This document shows positions 46,901-57,923 of a stretch of DNA of 64,000 bases, piece by piece. The notes beneath the pieces were generated by a model, which was not told where the DNA came from, ran no database searches, and saw only the letters and a list, made by a program, of their open reading frames with translations. The position numbers were made by a program, and so were the translations under genes. Within the stretch, counting starts at the first letter, position 1; every line of letters starts with the position of its first letter. The stretch covers positions 151,155,104 to 151,219,103 of the forward strand of contig NC_092520.1 of the NCBI RefSeq assembly GCF_037038585.1. The letters are read 5' to 3'. Source of the DNA: Patagioenas fasciata. Lineage: Eukaryota; Chordata; Aves; Columbiformes; Columbidae.

Positions 46901-49900
46901 CTTTCACTATCATACAACAAGGTTATTGATTAAAAAGTACAGCCCGTTAGAAAAGTCAATAAAACAATCAAGATACTCGGCTTCAGATATTATGTCATTT
47001 CCAGTTTGTTTTACACTTGTGTGTAACTGTGTATAAGCTGCTTGCTTATCTTGGTTTCTCTTTCACTCTTCTCATCCTTCAGGTTTTACAAATTGGTGCT
47101 TCCAGTGCCTAACACGTCATCATTCTGGATGTTGCTTAAAGGAAATAATTGTAGAAGTTTTTGCATTCTGCTTGGCAGCCATGGCATTTATAGCCTTCTT
47201 TTTAACTCAACCCTTCCTTTTACTTCCACTTCTTTCTTGTACTCTTTTGCTATGGAGGAAAGCACCAACCTTGGGGGTGGTCCTTCATGTTGCACTCAGT
47301 CTAGGAAACTCATCAGAAAAATGCTAAGCATCCACAGCGCCCTTTATGAACAACAAGAATCTGGAATTTGTTCCTTACCATGCAGAACTGGGTCATAGTT
47401 GGCTGACCATCTGAAGCCAGTGCCTCTCCCAGAATTTCCACAGCATTGCTGATATGTGGAAAACAGTATAGATTTTAAAATTTGTGGAGTGGCCAGGTAC
47501 AGAGCTATGTATGTCAAAGTGCAATTCCAAATGCTTAGTACTTGCACAGCACTGCAAGATTCATACTAGACTAGAGTTTCAGTCTCAAAACTGCATATTT
47601 TAGCCTTATCTCCTTTCAATTCAGAATGTAAATATGTGGGAACTCCACATGGTTGTTTGGCATCAGAGATCCCAAGAAATAACTGTGCTTTACTCATTCC
47701 AAACAAGATCCTGAGATAGATCAAGAGATTGGTACATTTAGTACCCCTGAGTTCCTTTTTTTTTTTTTTCATAGTCAAGCTTCAGAAGAAGGGTCATATG
47801 AGATGAGGAAACACAGTGGAACAGGACCAAGTCAACCATTTATTTCAGTGTGTTTATAGGACAACATTCTAGTGTTAAGTTCTTGTGAATATGTTTTGTT
47901 TTCAGTGGAATTTCACTTTTGACCGTTTTGAAGTGGAACCTGGCCAGACTTATCAAGTGACTGTCTACCACCTGCCCAAACTGGGTGTACCTGGAGACTA
48001 CAATTGCAAGTCCACATCTCTCACAATGCCTGGTAGGAGATGCTCTAGTTAGGCCTTGAGCTTAGGACTGTGATGCTTTGTAGACCTGTTGTTGGGTTTC
48101 TCGGGTTTTTGATTGGGTTTGGTTTGTTTGAGGTTTTTTTGTTGGTTTTGTTTGTTTGGGTTCGTATATGTGTGGTGTTGATTTTATTTGTTTGGTTTGG
48201 TTTGGTTTTTTCCCCAGAACAAAGCCATGAAATGTGAGAAAGCTTGGCAATACGATGACAATATTATAAAAAACTGTTGCCCTTTCTCAATATTACTGTT
48301 GAGAAAGTCCATGGTGCTAGCCTTATGTGCAGTACCCCTGCAGTATATATCCAAAGTGCACGTATCATTTGTGCTACAAGTCACTATCCTTGTTTCTGGG
48401 ATCCTGCATCCAGTAGTGTGTCAAATCTCTGCTTGTAATAAGGTACAGGTTGAGGGACTATTTTGTGAAGGGCAGACTCTTTGCTTCTGGTTCACTGTAG
48501 TTCCTATGTGGAAGATATTTGTATAAAAAAATTTAAATGCTCTTCAGAAAGCCAGACAAAGTCTTGGACTTAGGCCTCTGATTTCCGAGAAACTGCATTT
48601 GTATCTTGTCAAGAATTCTGCTACACCTGTGGCTAAAGAGCAATTCATAATGAAACCTGAAAACTAGTGTAAGTGCCCCTCTGTTTGAAACTAAGTTATG
48701 TTTCCTGGATTTTTGTTGCTGACATGTTCATCACTGGAGCAGACACAAATGGGGCCGTAGAGTAACCTTTCATGCTCTTTGTAGACTATCGCTGTAGCTT
48801 TTACTTAATTTTAAATCTTTCAAAGTTGCTTCTCTGCTTGTGGAAGATGGAAGTACAGCATAGTATTTTCAAATCAAGAGTAAAGTTTAGCTTCTAATAT
48901 TAAATTTAGACAGGTGAAGTTTGATTTCAAAGGCACAGTTAGGCATAATTTACCAAGAAGCTTGATAGACCTGCGTACCTGACCTTTTCTCGTGTGTATG
49001 AAAATTTTCATATAACTAAAAAGAACTTTTGTTGTTTTCCCTGAAGATGCTGAGCATATGCACTGCCCTCTGGCTGCACTGACTAGTTTGTAAATATCTG
49101 GCGCTTCAATAAAGCTTGAAAACTGGTTCATAATTTTCTTAACTTGCTTACAGTTGTCAACCTGACTTTGTAGTTATAAAATAGCAAAGTATGTGGTTTT
49201 TCAGTCAATGCAACCTGGAAAAGGAGAGGGATGGACTTGGTTTTCAGCCCTCTTATCCTTTCTTATACCTGGTCATACTGAGAAATTTCTGGCTTTTATT
49301 CTCCACTGTTCTTCAGAAACCTAGTGCACTGTGTCAGACTCAGCAGTTGCAGGGAGCTTTGCTGATTAGAGCTCACATGTGAATTGCAGTGACACTATGT
49401 ATTTTGCAACTTTGAAAGTCAGAAATTATAGATATGCAATGTTTCCTTTCAGCTGTTTAAGCAGTGAGTTGTTCCTTTTCCTTTGTGTCCAAACCCTGGA
49501 GGAGAGACTTAATGTACACTGAGACTTGTAAATACCACATTACTAAATGATGAATATGTAACTCTAGATTTGACTCTGAAGAAAGTCCCAAAGAGCAGCG
49601 CCAATCTGCTAAATGAAGCAAGGAGAATTATAAATGTGGAAGAGTGTTTGGGGATGAAGAAAGATTCCAACCTCCTAGTTTTCCTGGGGCAGAATGATTT
49701 TGGAGGAATCTACTGCTGTGGCACTCTCAAAGTCAAGAGATCAATATGAAGTTTTAATTCTGCTATGACCCTCTCTGCACAAGTCTTACATTAGCAAAGG
49801 TTGTCATGTATTACTGTTATGATAGTATTGTATGTTTTTAGTCTCTTCTTACTAAATGTTTCTGTTCTGGGAAAAAGAAAAACAAAACAAAACAAAAACA

Positions 49901-52900
49901 AACTTTCCATAAAGTCAGTGGAGGGGCTATTTTTACATTGGAAGCCAATACTATTCTGCTGCAGAATTTTGCTACTGCTTTGGAACAAAGGTTTCTGATC
50001 ATCAAGGAGGGCTTAGCTAGGTGTCTGGCTTCTGATAAGAAAATGAGTGTTTTTCTTAAATGGAAGTACAATGTTTCTGACTAGTCACTGATGGTCTTTC
50101 TTGCAGACTGCAAGGACTCTCTAATGAAAAGAACCATCCCATGTATAAAAACAGGTAAAAATTTTTGTTCGGGTTATGTAGACATGGGTGCCCTGTTTAA
50201 ATATTTCTGACAATTGAGAAACTTGGGAATATCTGCACTACTTACAGGCAGTTTGTGGGAGCCCAAGATTCAAGGTAAAATTCTAGATGATACAACTCTG
50301 CTTGTCAGCTTTAACCCATGGATGGAGTCAGCCCGGTACCAAATTCATGTGGCCAGTTTCTTGAATGAGAAGAAGTGTAAAATGATCACACGTGATTTCA
50401 CTGAGGTAATTGCTTTAATAAATTATATTATCTGTGGTAATTTAGACAAAGATTTCTTTAACAGTTGCTAAACAAGGAGATGGAGCCATGCCGTAGGAGA
50501 TGTAACAAATGCACTTGTACAGCAATTTTCAAGGAATTCTTTTCACAGATTTTTAATTATCTTTGGAAAAGGGAACTTTATTTCAGGAATTTGGTTGATA
50601 AAAGGTCAGAAAGAGGTTTAATAATGCACCGAGCAGTCTGTAAACGTCTGCAGAGAAAACCAAAACTTGGTATTTGGTGCAGAGTTTCAATAAATCATTG
50701 AAGTAGTTTATCAAATGTGATAGTTTGGGGGTGTTAATTAAAATTTTTAAATCAAAAATTAGTGGGTTTGTAACAATGTTTCAATTCCTGTAAGTCATAC
50801 AGCCTATATTGTTGAGAAGCTCAAAGTAGATCCAGAGCGTCTTGTGCAATAAGAAATGTTCCACTTCAGGCATCTAAGGGAGGAAAAACACTGAATATTT
50901 GATACCAGTCCCACCCTTCCTTGGGGGAGGGCAGATATATTGGCATTCAGTTTGCTTGATCTTTCCATTCCTTCCACACTCGAAACCATTAGTACTGCAT
51001 GCACTAATATGTGTTATCACTGGCACAGCTGTGTCCGTGTTTCCCTGGCAGAGGGGAATATGCCAGATTTTGGAGTATGTATTTGCTAATCATTATGAAG
51101 AATATATTTAGATTGTCATTATACATTATTGTATACAACCAGTAACAAGGACAACATATCTGTCTGTTCTACTGTCAGAAGCAGCAGCGTTGACAGCGTT
51201 TTTTAATTAAACGAGGAAGCTTGTTAATGTTTACACATTAAATCACTGAAGACATTTACATTGTTAAGAAACCATAAGTTTAAGTTAACACGTGAAGTTA
51301 CAAAATGTACATCCTTGATTGTTTCCTGTTACCTGTGCAATATTAGCCTGCTGTCTTGATTGTATTATCATATCTGTCACACAGGACTCCTGCAGTGATG
51401 GTGGTCAGACCGTTTATCCATTTTGTTCTCTCTGGGCTTCTTTTTTTTTTAAAAAAAAAAAAAACCTACTTCTTTAGACCACTCCATATTATCATGTGAA
51501 CCGCTTGTCTTTTTTCTTGCTTTCGTGCAATTTTCTTCCTTCCCTTTTAACTCTCATCTGGTTTCTGCAGGGTGGACTGCAACAGCAAGTGAATGTCACA
51601 ATCAAAATAGAGAAGAACATAAGAGCTTGCTGCAACTACAAAATACAGGTAGGATCTCACTGTTGTCCTTGTGTCCTTCCTTCACCAACAAGGCAAGGAG
51701 CAGCTTAGGAGTGTTATGGGGTTTTGCGGTGTTTTGTTCTGCGACTGGCTAATCGCTAATCACCTGTATCATGGAAATCATTATTATGGCTGCAAGAACA
51801 ACTCTTTTATACAGGTATTCTCTGTAGACAGTGGCTTTTCCTTACCACAGGGTTGCCAAGTCAGACTATGGAGTGGGAATGGCAGATGTGCAACCTCAGG
51901 AGCTCACTGCCTTCTTAATGTACAATCCAAGAATTCTTGATAAATCTTGTTTTCTGAAGTGAAATGGGAATTCTGTGTCCCTGTGCTAAAATACAGGGAA
52001 CACAGAGGCAAGGGGAAAGTAAAGCAGAGGAAAAAAAATGGTTTTAAGAGTAGCTTCTGTTTTCTGAATTTATTTCCGCTGCAGATTCAGCCATTCTTTG
52101 CAAACTGTGGCACAGACTGTATGAGACACTCCACTTTCATCCCATGTTCACCAGCTCCAAGTGAGAACTGCTTTTCTGTAAATTAGATCCCCATTGTCTT
52201 ACAGATGAGAGCTGAATTTTCAATGTTACTCTTGTCTTTTTGCAGGTACAGACCCATCAGGTAAGAAGTTCTTCCAATACCCTGAAACTTTCTTTGCTGC
52301 TCTTTTCCTGTCCTATAGAATAACAAATGATCCTCTCTGGGAATGACCCGATGGGCAGAAAATGTCCCCATATAAGACTGAATTCAGAATGAATTGTGTT
52401 AAGAGTTACTTCACCATGATTTAATGAGGCAAGTATTTGTATGCAGTGTGAACCTTAAAGAGCAATTTTTTTAGAGATACTTCACTTGCATAAAATTCTT
52501 TGAGAAACAGTTTTGACAAGAAGAGTCTTAATATAAAATACTTTCTGTCACTTTGCTCAGTGTTAAAAAATTTGCATATTATAAAGCAGCTTTTGGAGAT
52601 AATAGCTTGCATATATTCATTTTTATGAATGTCAAGATAAATCATGTGCATAACGATTTGACATCTTTTTTTGGCTTCAACAACACCTGTAAGGAGCTAA
52701 TTTGCCCAAGATTTAAAAAAGAAAAAAATAATCACCCAAAATGGTGATTTTTTTTTTTTTTTTTAAGATGGATTACATGAACAGGCAGCCCATGGGTGGC
52801 ATGCCTGTCAAAGCTAGATAAACACTGATGTTTAGAGGAAGGTTATTGATCTATGTTTGCAGAGTGCTGCACATATGGTTCTTTGTTGGAGCAAATTTAT

Positions 52901-55900
52901 GGTGTAGAGCATCATCATGAAAGCAGGAATTTATTTTGAGAAGTGACTGGTATGTTGTAAGGAGGAAGTGCTGAACTGTCCGTGGTTTTGGGCAGAGCCA
53001 GGGTCGTCCTCCTTTGGCCCCTGCTGCTCAAGAAACTGCTGTTGTTTGGTGAAACTCTTATTTGTGTAAAGCAATGTCTGAGTGCTATTTTTGTACTGCA
53101 GGTGATATGATTATATGGCTCTACTGGTGTATCACTGGGATCTGTGTGTTACTGGTGGGATCAGTCATAGCAGGTGTGATTTGTATGACCAAAAAACGAG
53201 CGGGTAAGATTCATACCAGCTAGGAAGACTCATTGCTAAAACTATAATTTTTTCCTACTTCTGTACCTATTCCTATTGCTGTTTTCTTCCTTGCTGTTCT
53301 GATATCTTGCCACCAAGATAACGCCTGTGTAAACACCTTCTTCTGTTTTACATCATGAGACTTGTAACATCCTAATACCATCCACCTACTTAAATAAAGC
53401 TTTATGCTGTCTGATATTCTGTTTTCATAGTGCTTCAGAGCTCATGAAGGGGAAAAAGGAACTTCATAGTTCAGCCCTTTGTTTCCTGCATATTGCTACA
53501 GATATCTTTTCCATTTCTTTTTCTCCTGCACTAAATAAGAGTTTTGCAGGACAGGAGCTTCCTGTTTGTCTACACTGTAGCCTTTCCTCTGTCCCCCAAA
53601 GTCTCTACAAAAATCATTTTTAAACTATTTTGAGCCAAGTAATGTTTTTTAATTAAGACAAAAGAAAAACAGAGCAGAGGTTGACATTGAGCTGGTTGGA
53701 AAATCAGATACTTTAGGACTTCTGTGCTGCAACCATGAAGCAGTTATTAAAGGGCAACTGTGCAACTCGCTTGGTTGGGGGGGTTTGTTTGTGGTTTTAG
53801 TCGGTTTGTTTTTACTTGAGAGGAGCAATTGGAAATCTTTTGGGAGATTTCTTAACATCAAAGGTCTATAGAGTATAGCTAGGGATATTGTAGTTGCCTC
53901 TTCAGAGAAGCCTCTTAAGAAAAAGCTATCTTTTAAAAAAGCCTCTTTTCCTTCAGGAGAGGTAGTAGAACCAGTTGGAGATTCTATACTTCTTGAGGCT
54001 GACCAGATCTGGGGAAGGTGAAGAAAATTGGTTTTGAGTGCATTCCTTCTCCTCTCAAAGGAAAAAATGTGGTGAAGTACATGGCAAAATTGGCTGTAGA
54101 AGAGTCTTTATTCATTTAGGGTTTTTTTTAATTAGGCTTCTCCCTCCCCATGGTTTTAGCCCTGCACAGTTAAAGATTTTTTTTTAACCTAGTCTTTGGA
54201 AGGTGGTGTCTTTTTTAAGTGTTTAATCTTATTTTGTGTTTTCAGAACTGATAGTGACTTTGTTTCTCTTCCAGGACACCGACGAGGGAAACGCAGCCAC
54301 AATGACTTACAAACTGGTAAGATGTCCTGCCTCTGTTTTACCAAGCACATGTAATGCATTCTGAAAGTCTCGCAGAATTGTCCAGAAGGTGCTCTCATAG
54401 GCTCTACTTCTCTGTAGGTGCTTCTCAAAAAGTTTTTAATATCCAACAGTCTTGGACAGAGAAGACAGAAGTTGAAATGCCACATTTGGGAGATGGGAGA
54501 TGATTGCATTGTAAAGTGGTGAGGCTTTTGGCCAAGCTGCGGCTGTACTGGCAAAAGAACCTTTGCTAATTGTTCAAGCCATAGCAATAGGAGATTTTTG
54601 TGGATGCACTCAGCTCTCCAGCAAGAGAATATAGCTGCATGTACAAGCCTCTTGAAGCTGCTGTATTATTTTTGTGTGGTGAAATTTCATGAACCATCCA
54701 GGCATTATTATAAATCAGAGCTCCACTGTCTGGTCTTTCTTATTAAATTTAGGCAATGAGATGTTGCTGTAATAGCTTCAAAACTGGGAGATGCCAGAAC
54801 CTTTTGTTAATATTCTCCTGTGTTGATTGCTGCTGACTTGCACCATTGCAATTTTGGGAATGTGACCGGGATGAATATTTTTCTGTCTTTCAGCAGCACC
54901 ATATACCGACCTTCCTCTCCCACCCTTGAAGCCCCGAAAGGTTTGGATTGTATACTCTGCTGATCACCTGCTATACGTGGATGTGGTGCTGAAGTTTGCT
55001 GAATTTCTGATGACAGTTTGTGGCACTGCTGTAGCCTTAGATCTGCTAGAAGATCAAAACATCTCAGAGTTAGGGCCATTACCCTGGCTTACTCGACAGA
55101 AGAAGGAAATGGAAGACCTGTCTTCAAAGATCATCATCTTATGTTCGCGGGGCACCCAGGCAAAATGGCAGGCCATGCTTGGGAGTGAGCCTGTGTGTCT
55201 CAAGCAAGATCAGCAAAAGCCAATGGGAGACCTGTTCACCCCTGCCTTGAATTTGATCCTGCCGGATTTCAAGAAGCCAGCCTGTTTTGGAATGTACATA
55301 GTCTGCTATTTTGAGGGGATTAGTAGTGAGAAAGATATACCTGACGTGTTCAATGTCACATCCAGGTACCAGCTGATGGACAAGTTTGAGGATATTTATT
55401 TTCGGATTCAGGACTTGGAGAAGTTTGAACCTGGGCGCATCCATCGAATCCAGGAAATCACAGCTGAAAATTACATCGATACCCCTAGCGGGAGGAAGTT
55501 GAAAGAGGCAGTACAGAAGTTCAAGAACTGGCAGATGGAGCACCCAGACTGGTTTGAGAGTGAAACTATCTGTGTGGATAATGATGAAGAGTTGCAGTCC
55601 CTAAGCAAAGAGAGCCAGGTGGATTCATTGCTAAGTGAACCAGGTGGAATTGTGAAACACCAACTTCACCTGCGGGAGCCTGACCCTAACTGCTGTTGTG
55701 TCATCAACCTCCACATGCATGAAGGTGAAAGTAGAGGCTGTAAACTGCAACCTCAGCTTAATCCGTGTGGAGATCCAACTTCTCAGACTATGATCCTTAC
55801 TATGGATGAGGCTCCTCTAGTTCAGGTGGTGGAGCCAGTCTCTTCTATGGAAGATGGAGATATACTCAGTCATCATGTGCTGAGTAATGAGGATTGTATG

Positions 55901-56407
55901 GTAGGAATTCCTCTTCTGGAGACAAGTTTTCCAATGAGGAATGATATCATTCTCCGTGATGAGTCTGAAGTTTCAGTAATAGATGATGAGAGTCCTACAA
56001 ACCTCTCAGGTGAACTCAGGCACCATCTGAATGGTCTCATGTACTCTCTTTATCAGCAGAGTGTCATTCCTTCAGAGCCATCTCTCTGCCAAGAGGAGGC
56101 TGACAAGCAACACCAGTTGGTCTTTGATGACCAAAACAAAGACCAAAGACAGTCAGTGCAGTCAGACCAAGGCTACATCTCTAGATGTTCTCCTCTGCCT
56201 CCTGATGACCTTGTGGAGGAGGAGGAAGAAGAAGAGGAAGAGGAGGATCAGGAAGGACAGGCAGTCTTCCATGAACTCTCTCCAGAGGTCCTGAACAGTC
56301 TGAAGAGCCTCCAGCAGCAGCTATTTCTCCAGGACATTCAGCAAAGCTCTGACTGGGGGTATCGAGTGGAGGTGATGGACATTGGCCAACCTTTGGAGGA
56401 CTGTTAG
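31805..56407 (+). CDS. IL17RA: Interleukin-17 receptor A precursor (13 coding exons)
   Basis: Type I membrane receptor, common subunit for IL-17A/F signalling, acting through the adaptor Act1 via SEFIR-SEFIR contact to NF-kB and MAPK. Thirteen exons with GT-AG borders join in frame to 861 residues; human has 866. Seen: signal peptide 1 to about 27 ([15 protein letters not shown]); ectodomain with conserved CSQP.LNC, sequon N51-S-T and the HLPK motif; membrane helix about 312-338 ([17 protein letters not shown]); SEFIR region from about 370, starting [13 protein letters not shown] and containing [15 protein letters not shown]-terminal tail with [13 protein letters not shown] and a long Glu run before the end. 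The start ATG at 31805 has G at -3 and +4 and begins the only signal peptide. The ectodomain is much more diverged than the SEFIR region, as is usual for cytokine receptors. IL17RB/RC/RD are excluded by the tail motif and by the neighbour TMEM121B. Confidence 0.96.
33106..33182. repeat. T/G-rich simple tract
   Basis: Irregular gttttgttt/ggttt units on the + strand in IL17RA intron 1. Similar in style to tracts at 5494-5655 and 48085-48215. Confidence 0.85.
34942..36279. mobile_element. hAT-type transposon relic, 1338 bp, internally deleted
   Basis: Left end caggggtgtcaaattcattt and right end (reversed) cacaggtgtcaaacacatgg form the terminal inverted repeats. The 8-bp direct repeat ccataaac flanks it exactly (34934-34941 and 36280-36287). 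The left 80 bp match the miniature element at 21064. On the - strand near the left end is a remnant of the transposase N-terminus; the rest of the transposase is missing, so it is non-autonomous. An imperfect inverted repeat (35385-35404 with 35465-35484) lies inside. It sits in IL17RA intron 1. Confidence 0.93.
35042..35194 (-). pseudogene. hAT transposase N-terminal fragment, frameshifted
   Basis: Starts with ATG at 35194 (- strand). The first frame reads as a typical N-terminal leader of hAT transposases of the GTF2IRD2/ZBED-like type: EGRQF near the start, then a zinc-finger-like lead with EQCAF. After a shift of one base the adjacent frame continues with VIKEYNV and a following His, the usual second half of that finger. 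Similarity stops where the element's terminal sequence resumes, suggesting an internal-deletion junction at about 35040. It cannot encode a functional transposase. Confidence 0.75.
38554..39133 (-). mobile_element. Solo LTR of an avian endogenous retrovirus
   Basis: 580 bp beginning TG and ending CA (on either strand), flanked by the 5-bp direct repeat cctgt at 38549-38553 and 39134-39138. The body matches a very abundant avian LTR type as I recall it: on the - strand it opens with a ggctgg..ggagttaattttc stretch and includes a ggggacacaagtgg..cagctgac region, then an attaatctgtctttattt stretch near its end. The - orientation is inferred from that. No gag, pol or env remains are seen beside it, so it looks like a recombined solo LTR. 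A 5-bp duplication favours an ERVL-like source; class not certain. Confidence 0.85.
42249..42273 (+). CDS. IL17RA: IL17RA exon 2, 25 nt
   Basis: Very short exon after a 10.3-kb intron, acceptor tccacag, donor gtaagt. Encodes DLNCHVRN plus the first base of a Ser codon; human has GLNCTVKNS. The exact frame fit with exons 1 and 3 supports it. Confidence 0.9.
42700..42765 (+). mobile_element. CR1 LINE tail fragment
   Basis: aatgatcctaaaggtctctt followed by ctaacctaa and attctattattctatga: the 3'-terminal signature of CR1 with its short ATTCTAT repeats. Only about 65 bp remain. It lies in IL17RA intron 2. Confidence 0.8.
42886..42901. repeat. Poly(A) run
   Basis: Sixteen A in IL17RA intron 2. 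No element upstream is evident. Confidence 0.9.
43231..43625 (-). mobile_element. CR1 LINE, 3' fragment, antisense
   Basis: On the + strand it begins acagaatcacagaatgttag, the reverse of the CR1 3' end. The - strand translates to the C-terminal CR1 ORF2 stretch ([29 protein letters not shown]). It is clearly related to the copy at 6257-6789. Inserted in IL17RA intron 2, antisense to the gene. Confidence 0.92.
43701..43722. repeat. Poly(T) run, T22
   Basis: Uninterrupted, about 75 bp past the CR1 fragment, in IL17RA intron 2. Confidence 0.95.
45363..45509 (+). CDS. IL17RA: IL17RA exon 3: ectodomain
   Basis: 147 nt, acceptor gggcag, donor gtaagt. Encodes [19 protein letters not shown] and [17 protein letters not shown]. 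Human has TCLDDSWIHPRNLTPSSP and GDLFPVAHIEWTLQTD. Confidence 0.93.
46724..46848 (+). CDS. IL17RA: IL17RA exon 4: ectodomain
   Basis: 125 nt, acceptor ctgcag, donor gtgagt. Encodes [20 protein letters not shown] and [17 protein letters not shown]; human has ASILYLEGAELSVLQ. Contains an NLT sequon. Confidence 0.93.
47906..48032 (+). CDS. IL17RA: IL17RA exon 5: ectodomain
   Basis: 127 nt, acceptor tttcag, donor gtagga. Encodes [20 protein letters not shown] then [16 protein letters not shown]; human has [25 protein letters not shown]. Confidence 0.94.
48085..48215. repeat. T/G-rich simple tract
   Basis: Irregular ggttttgttt units in IL17RA between exons 5 and 6. On the - strand it yields Lys/Thr/Gln-rich open frames that are artefacts. 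Confidence 0.85.
50107..50154 (+). CDS. IL17RA: IL17RA exon 6, 48 nt
   Basis: Acceptor ttgcag, donor gtaaaa (weak at +4/+5). Encodes [16 protein letters not shown]; human has DCEHARMKVTTPCMSS. Frame is exact. Confidence 0.9.
50248..50405 (+). CDS. IL17RA: IL17RA exon 7: ectodomain
   Basis: 158 nt, acceptor ttacag, donor gtaatt. Encodes [20 protein letters not shown] and [18 protein letters not shown]; human has GSLWDPNITVETLEAHQLRV. Confidence 0.93.
51441..51464. repeat. T10-A14 homopolymer junction
   Basis: Ten T directly followed by fourteen A, a perfect self-complementary stretch about 110 bp upstream of IL17RA exon 8. Confidence 0.95.
51571..51648 (+). CDS. IL17RA: IL17RA exon 8, 78 nt
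   Basis: Acceptor ctgcag, donor gtagga. Encodes [16 protein letters not shown] and RACCNYKIQ; human has EFHQRSNVTLTLRNLKGCCRHQVQ. Contains an NVT sequon. Confidence 0.92.
52085..52160 (+). CDS. IL17RA: IL17RA exon 9: membrane-proximal Cys cluster
   Basis: 76 nt, acceptor ctgcag, donor gtgaga. Encodes [20 protein letters not shown] and CSPAP; human has [21 protein letters not shown]. Confidence 0.93.
52246..52260 (+). CDS. IL17RA: IL17RA 15-nt microexon
   Basis: gtacagacccatcag between a ttttgcag acceptor and a gtaaga donor. It encodes TDPS and preserves phase on both sides. It corresponds to the short TPEPIP stalk just before the membrane helix in mammals. Skipping it also keeps frame, so it may be a cassette. 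Confidence 0.75.
53102..53203 (+). CDS. IL17RA: IL17RA exon: transmembrane helix
   Basis: 102 nt, acceptor ctgcag, donor gtaaga. Encodes [20 protein letters not shown] then [13 protein letters not shown]; human has YMPLWVYWFITGISILLVGS. It is phase-symmetric, so skipping would give a soluble or membrane-less receptor in frame. Confidence 0.95.
54275..54316 (+). CDS. IL17RA: IL17RA exon, 42 nt, juxtamembrane
   Basis: Acceptor ttccag, donor gtaaga. Encodes [14 protein letters not shown], a basic stretch immediately inside the membrane. Phase fits both neighbours. Confidence 0.9.
54894..56407 (+). CDS. IL17RA: IL17RA last coding exon: SEFIR and tail
   Basis: 1514 nt to the TAG stop. Encodes the whole signalling region: [61 protein letters not shown], then the extended region and tail with DQGYISR and a run of ten Glu. 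The acceptor is a cagcag tandem, so the exon may start at 54894 or 54897, adding or dropping one Ala. I chose the upstream site by analogy with the double Ala in human. Confidence 0.95.
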
Positions 56408-56863
56408 GCTCTATCTTGGACCTGCTCTATTTGAAACACAGAGATGGAAGATGGTACAACACACAGTGCTGAAACTGCATTTCCAACACCATCCTCGTCC
56501 TTGTATTGTAATTGACTTACTGGTGGGATCTTCCTGTCTGCTGCTAGGAGGCAGGGTTGCCCCACTGACTGGTAATGTTGCTTCCCATCTCTGTGGAGAG
56601 AAGCAACAAATATCAGCCACCCCTGTGAGAGAACAGGCAGTAGTTCTGTTCCTTGGGGAAATGTATCACATTGCATCCTCGCTGACGGATGGCAGAAAAA
56701 TTAACATGGCTCATCCACTTGTGCCTTCAAAATACTGGTTCTGTTGCACTGGATAAAAGTCATGGCCAGGGTTTTTTTGTAAAATAGTTTTAGATAACAT
56801 GGCAAAATTTACATTGCCATTTTAAATATTTTGTTGTAAATGCTATGTTAAATATGTGTGCCT

Positions 56864-56915
56864 TAAACTTCAGCTACGTTATGGCTGTCTAAACTTCAGC
56901 TACTTTATGGTTGTC
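56864..56915. repeat. 26-bp tandem duplication
   Basis: Two adjacent copies beginning taaacttcagctac, differing at two positions (g/t and c/t), in the IL17RA 3' UTR. Confidence 0.95.
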
Positions 56916-57917
56916 TTTACCTGGTTGATACATGTATCTGGAGATTTTTTTCTTTTGACACTCATTCATTCATTGGCAACTACATTTCCATGGCCATTCA
57001 GAAATCAAGTGGAATAACTGAGCAGTTAAGTGGGATAAACTTCCAATTAGGGATGTCTTCATAACTCTCCCTACCTGGCTACTAGAGGATACGTTCTTGA
57101 AAACCAGCAATAGGAGGAAGCAGGGGGAAAGGGATAAAGGACCAGAAAATGGGATTTGGGTTTATTATACAATTATAAGAATCTGCAATTGGACACAGAA
57201 TTACTGAATCAGGGGAGTCTAGTGTATTCTATAACATGCTGCTGTTTGCTTTTGAACATCATAGCACCAAGAAGACTTGGACTGAAGATCTAGGTAGTGT
57301 CACACAATTTATGGAAATCAAAGACTCTTTTGGAGGGGAAAAAAGTGTAGCTTCAGCAGCTGCCATTTTAGAGTGAATATCATAACTGAGTTGGGGAGGC
57401 TGACCTGAAATGGGTCTAAGATGTACTTACGTGGCTGGAAACTCAAGCACAGGTAGTCCAGACTAACCATTGTAAAAAACTGAATAGACTAAGGGGTTCA
57501 TCTTCCAGGAGCAGTAATGGAAACTCTATCATTTCCAGTGTTTTTAAAAGATTGGGCTTGATGCGCTATAACAAATGGTTCACTGCAAGTGATTGCATGT
57601 TGGCCCATGTGACTCTAACTGGGTAGTGGACTAGTCAAGGCTGGTATTTATCCTATTTATCATGGTTTCTGCAGTCCAGCCCTCTGGGTAACAGCTTGTG
57701 AGATGTAAATACATCCAGGCCTCCTTCTTTTGTCCAGACAAGCTTGTCATCTTCCTGTCCTAAGTTTACTTGTCAAAAAAATGTTAAGAGAATTTTACTT
57801 TGACTTTTTAAAAATCTGGTATCTTAGAAGATAATCTGCTCTTTTGACTTGCAACCAATATTGTATTATGTATATTTTATAATTTTATTTGTTTATAACT
57901 TGTGTTTTATTCCTTAA

Positions 57918-57923
57918 ATTAAA
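57918..57923 (+). terminator. IL17RA: Polyadenylation signal ATTAAA, likely IL17RA end
   Basis: ATTAAA in an AT-rich context (ccttaaattaaaagaatac) with T/G-rich sequence within 40 bases downstream. It is the best signal after the stop; an AATAAA at 58919 could serve a longer form. Confidence 0.55.

Noticed and set aside
55139-55543. 134-codon - strand open frame within IL17RA
   Set aside because: Antisense shadow of the SEFIR exon with no independent support.
31805-56407. IL17RB or IL17RD as identity of the receptor gene
   Set aside because: IL17RB lies near CACNA1D in human, which was tempting, but the tail motif [12 protein letters not shown], the total length, and the neighbour TMEM121B point to IL17RA.
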